Of a stretch of 64,000 nt of DNA, positions 63,228 through 64,000 are shown piece after piece. Source of the stretch: Enemella evansiae (GTDB lineage: Bacteria > Pseudomonadota > Alphaproteobacteria > Rhodobacterales > Rhodobacteraceae). The translations under genes were made by a program, and so were the position numbers. The stretch lies in contig JAFKDC010000002.1 of assembly GCA_017255395.1 (NCBI GenBank), positions 62,001 through 126,000 on the forward strand. The letters are read 5' to 3'. A model generated the notes under the pieces. The model saw only the letters and a list, made by a program, of their open reading frames with translations. It did not search any database and was not told the origin of the DNA. Every line of letters starts with the position of its first letter. The first letter of the stretch is position 1.

Positions 63228-64000
63228 ATGTCAGGCATACGGATCACCGATAAACCCACAATTCCCGTCGCCGACGCGCTCGTCGGGGTGCGCCGGGGCA
63301 GCACGGGCCTGATCGGGAGCGATGCCCTCGCGACGCAGATCGCCGGGACGGGCGCGGTAGCGGCCCGGCTGGAAGAGCTGCGTAGCCAGATAACGTCTGG
63401 GCTATTGGTGGCCGCGACGTGGTCCGACCTCGAACAACTGGCCGGGGCGGTCGACGGCGAGGGTGCTGAGGTCCTGGACAGCGACGGGGGCACGCACGGC
63501 CAGGCCACGGCTACCGGCTACGACGGCGACACGGCTGACAATGCCGGCCGCTACTCCTGGAAGGCCTCTTGGGGGCGCTGGGTGCGCATCGGTGACACCG
63601 GCCTCGCCGGCAAAGCCTCGCTCTCCGCCGTGCAGACCCACGCGACGGCGACCGACAATCCCCATGGTGTCACGGCTGCGCAGATCGGCGTCGAGGCAGG
63701 CGCCGATGTGACCGACGCGGAGAATGTCGGCGCTACGATCCATGGTCGCCCCGGCAAGGCCAGCATCGCCGACACCGACACCTTCGCGGGGATCGACAGC
63801 GAGGACGACGACGCGCTGGTGAAGTGGAACTGGATGGTGGTGAAGACCGGCATCCGGAACGCTTTGGGCGGGCTGATCGCGGCCGCGACAGCGAAGGAGA
63901 CGCCGACCGATGGAGATCTGCTCGCGGTGTCGGACAGCGCAGCGTCGGATACCACGAAGAAGCTGAGCCTGTTGACCCTCTGGAACTACATAAAGGGCAA
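63228..64000 (+). CDS. Phage tail protein, C-terminus beyond window
   Basis: At least 257 residues from an ATG 12 bp after the tail-tip stop: MSGIRITDKPTIPVADALVG, then SGLLVAATWSDLEQLAGAVD and VQTHATATDNPHGVTAAQIG. The HATATDNPHGVTAAQ pattern is that of tail-fibre or short structural tail proteins. Continues past the window end. Supports that the late tail module downstream is retained. Confidence 0.7.
   Translation, partial: MSGIRITDKPTIPVADALVGVRRGSTGLIGSDALATQIAGTGAVAARLEELRSQITSGLLVAATWSDLEQLAGAVDGEGAEVLDSDGGTHGQATATGYDGDTADNAGRYSWKASWGRWVRIGDTGLAGKASLSAVQTHATATDNPHGVTAAQIGVEAGADVTDAENVGATIHGRPGKASIADTDTFAGIDSEDDDALVKWNWMVVKTGIRNALGGLIAAATAKETPTDGDLLAVSDSAASDTTKKLSLLTLWNYIKG

Overview
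The window reads as a chromosome segment of a GC-rich alphaproteobacterium of the Rhodobacterales (Roseobacter/Rhodobacteraceae type). The evidence is the gene content (complete Na+-translocating NQR, glycine-betaine oxygenase pair, KDO genes, small DUF proteins typical of the group), very high GC throughout, and short operons with ATGA/GTGA overlaps. Taxonomy is inferred from gene families only; there is no 16S gene here.

Layout. 1-9.7 kb: a truncated membrane/coiled-coil protein, a MmcB-type nuclease, a KDO set (kdsA, kdsB, kdsD-like isomerase), an unusual LysR regulator with two HTH domains, a zinc alcohol dehydrogenase and a methyltransferase. 9.7-15.3 kb: a LysR gene divergent from gbcA-gbcB (Rieske oxygenase and reductase), then metF with a divergent MetR-like activator. 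15.3-19.4 kb: a cold-shock protein, an ArsC-like protein and a four-gene bufferin-type operon (bufA-bufB-bufC-DoxX) whose precursor carries four cysteines. 19.4-30 kb: thrS preceded by a 15-copy 8-bp minisatellite, an MFS transporter, a DNA glycosylase and a run of small hydrolases and methyltransferases, one of which has lost its whole catalytic triad. 30-37 kb: RNase P RNA, rpmG, cupin and SRPBCC proteins, gph, rpe, a pirin and a CBS protein. 37-44.6 kb: nqrM and apbE on the minus strand, divergent from nqrABCDEF. 44.8-50.7 kb: a class-III aminotransferase, a MscS channel with a coupled zinc-ribbon protein, and two Rnk/GreA-C-like genes. 50.3-57.4 kb: an ArsR/SRPBCC/VOC unit, then a nitrosative-stress cluster with NsrR, two candidate NsrR boxes, a PAS protein, nitronate monooxygenase, DUF488 and a truncated globin, followed by two more Rnk-like genes. 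57.5-58.5 kb: a probable multi-frameshift pseudogene. 58.8 kb to the end: a prophage in which the repressor/Cro region is joined directly to the middle of a tail-tip (gpJ-like) gene, so replication, packaging, head and most tail genes are missing.

How genes work together. NqrM and ApbE mature the NQR sodium pump (metal-centre insertion and FMN attachment), and the pump supplies sodium-motive force. BufB with BufC should convert cysteines of the exported BufA peptide into copper-binding heterocycles. MetR probably activates metF. NsrR probably represses the divergent folate-ligase/PAS unit and the globin/DUF488/NMO and DUF6522 units from GGTATT-N3-AATRCC-like dyads.

Non-coding DNA is unusually structured. 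At least five spacers hold back-to-back hairpins. Three spacers share a dispersed repeat (CCCCGAGGTATTTT...GGACCAAAGAAG), and two spacers carry GC-rich minisatellites. No tRNA, rRNA, CRISPR array, insertion sequence or integrase was seen.
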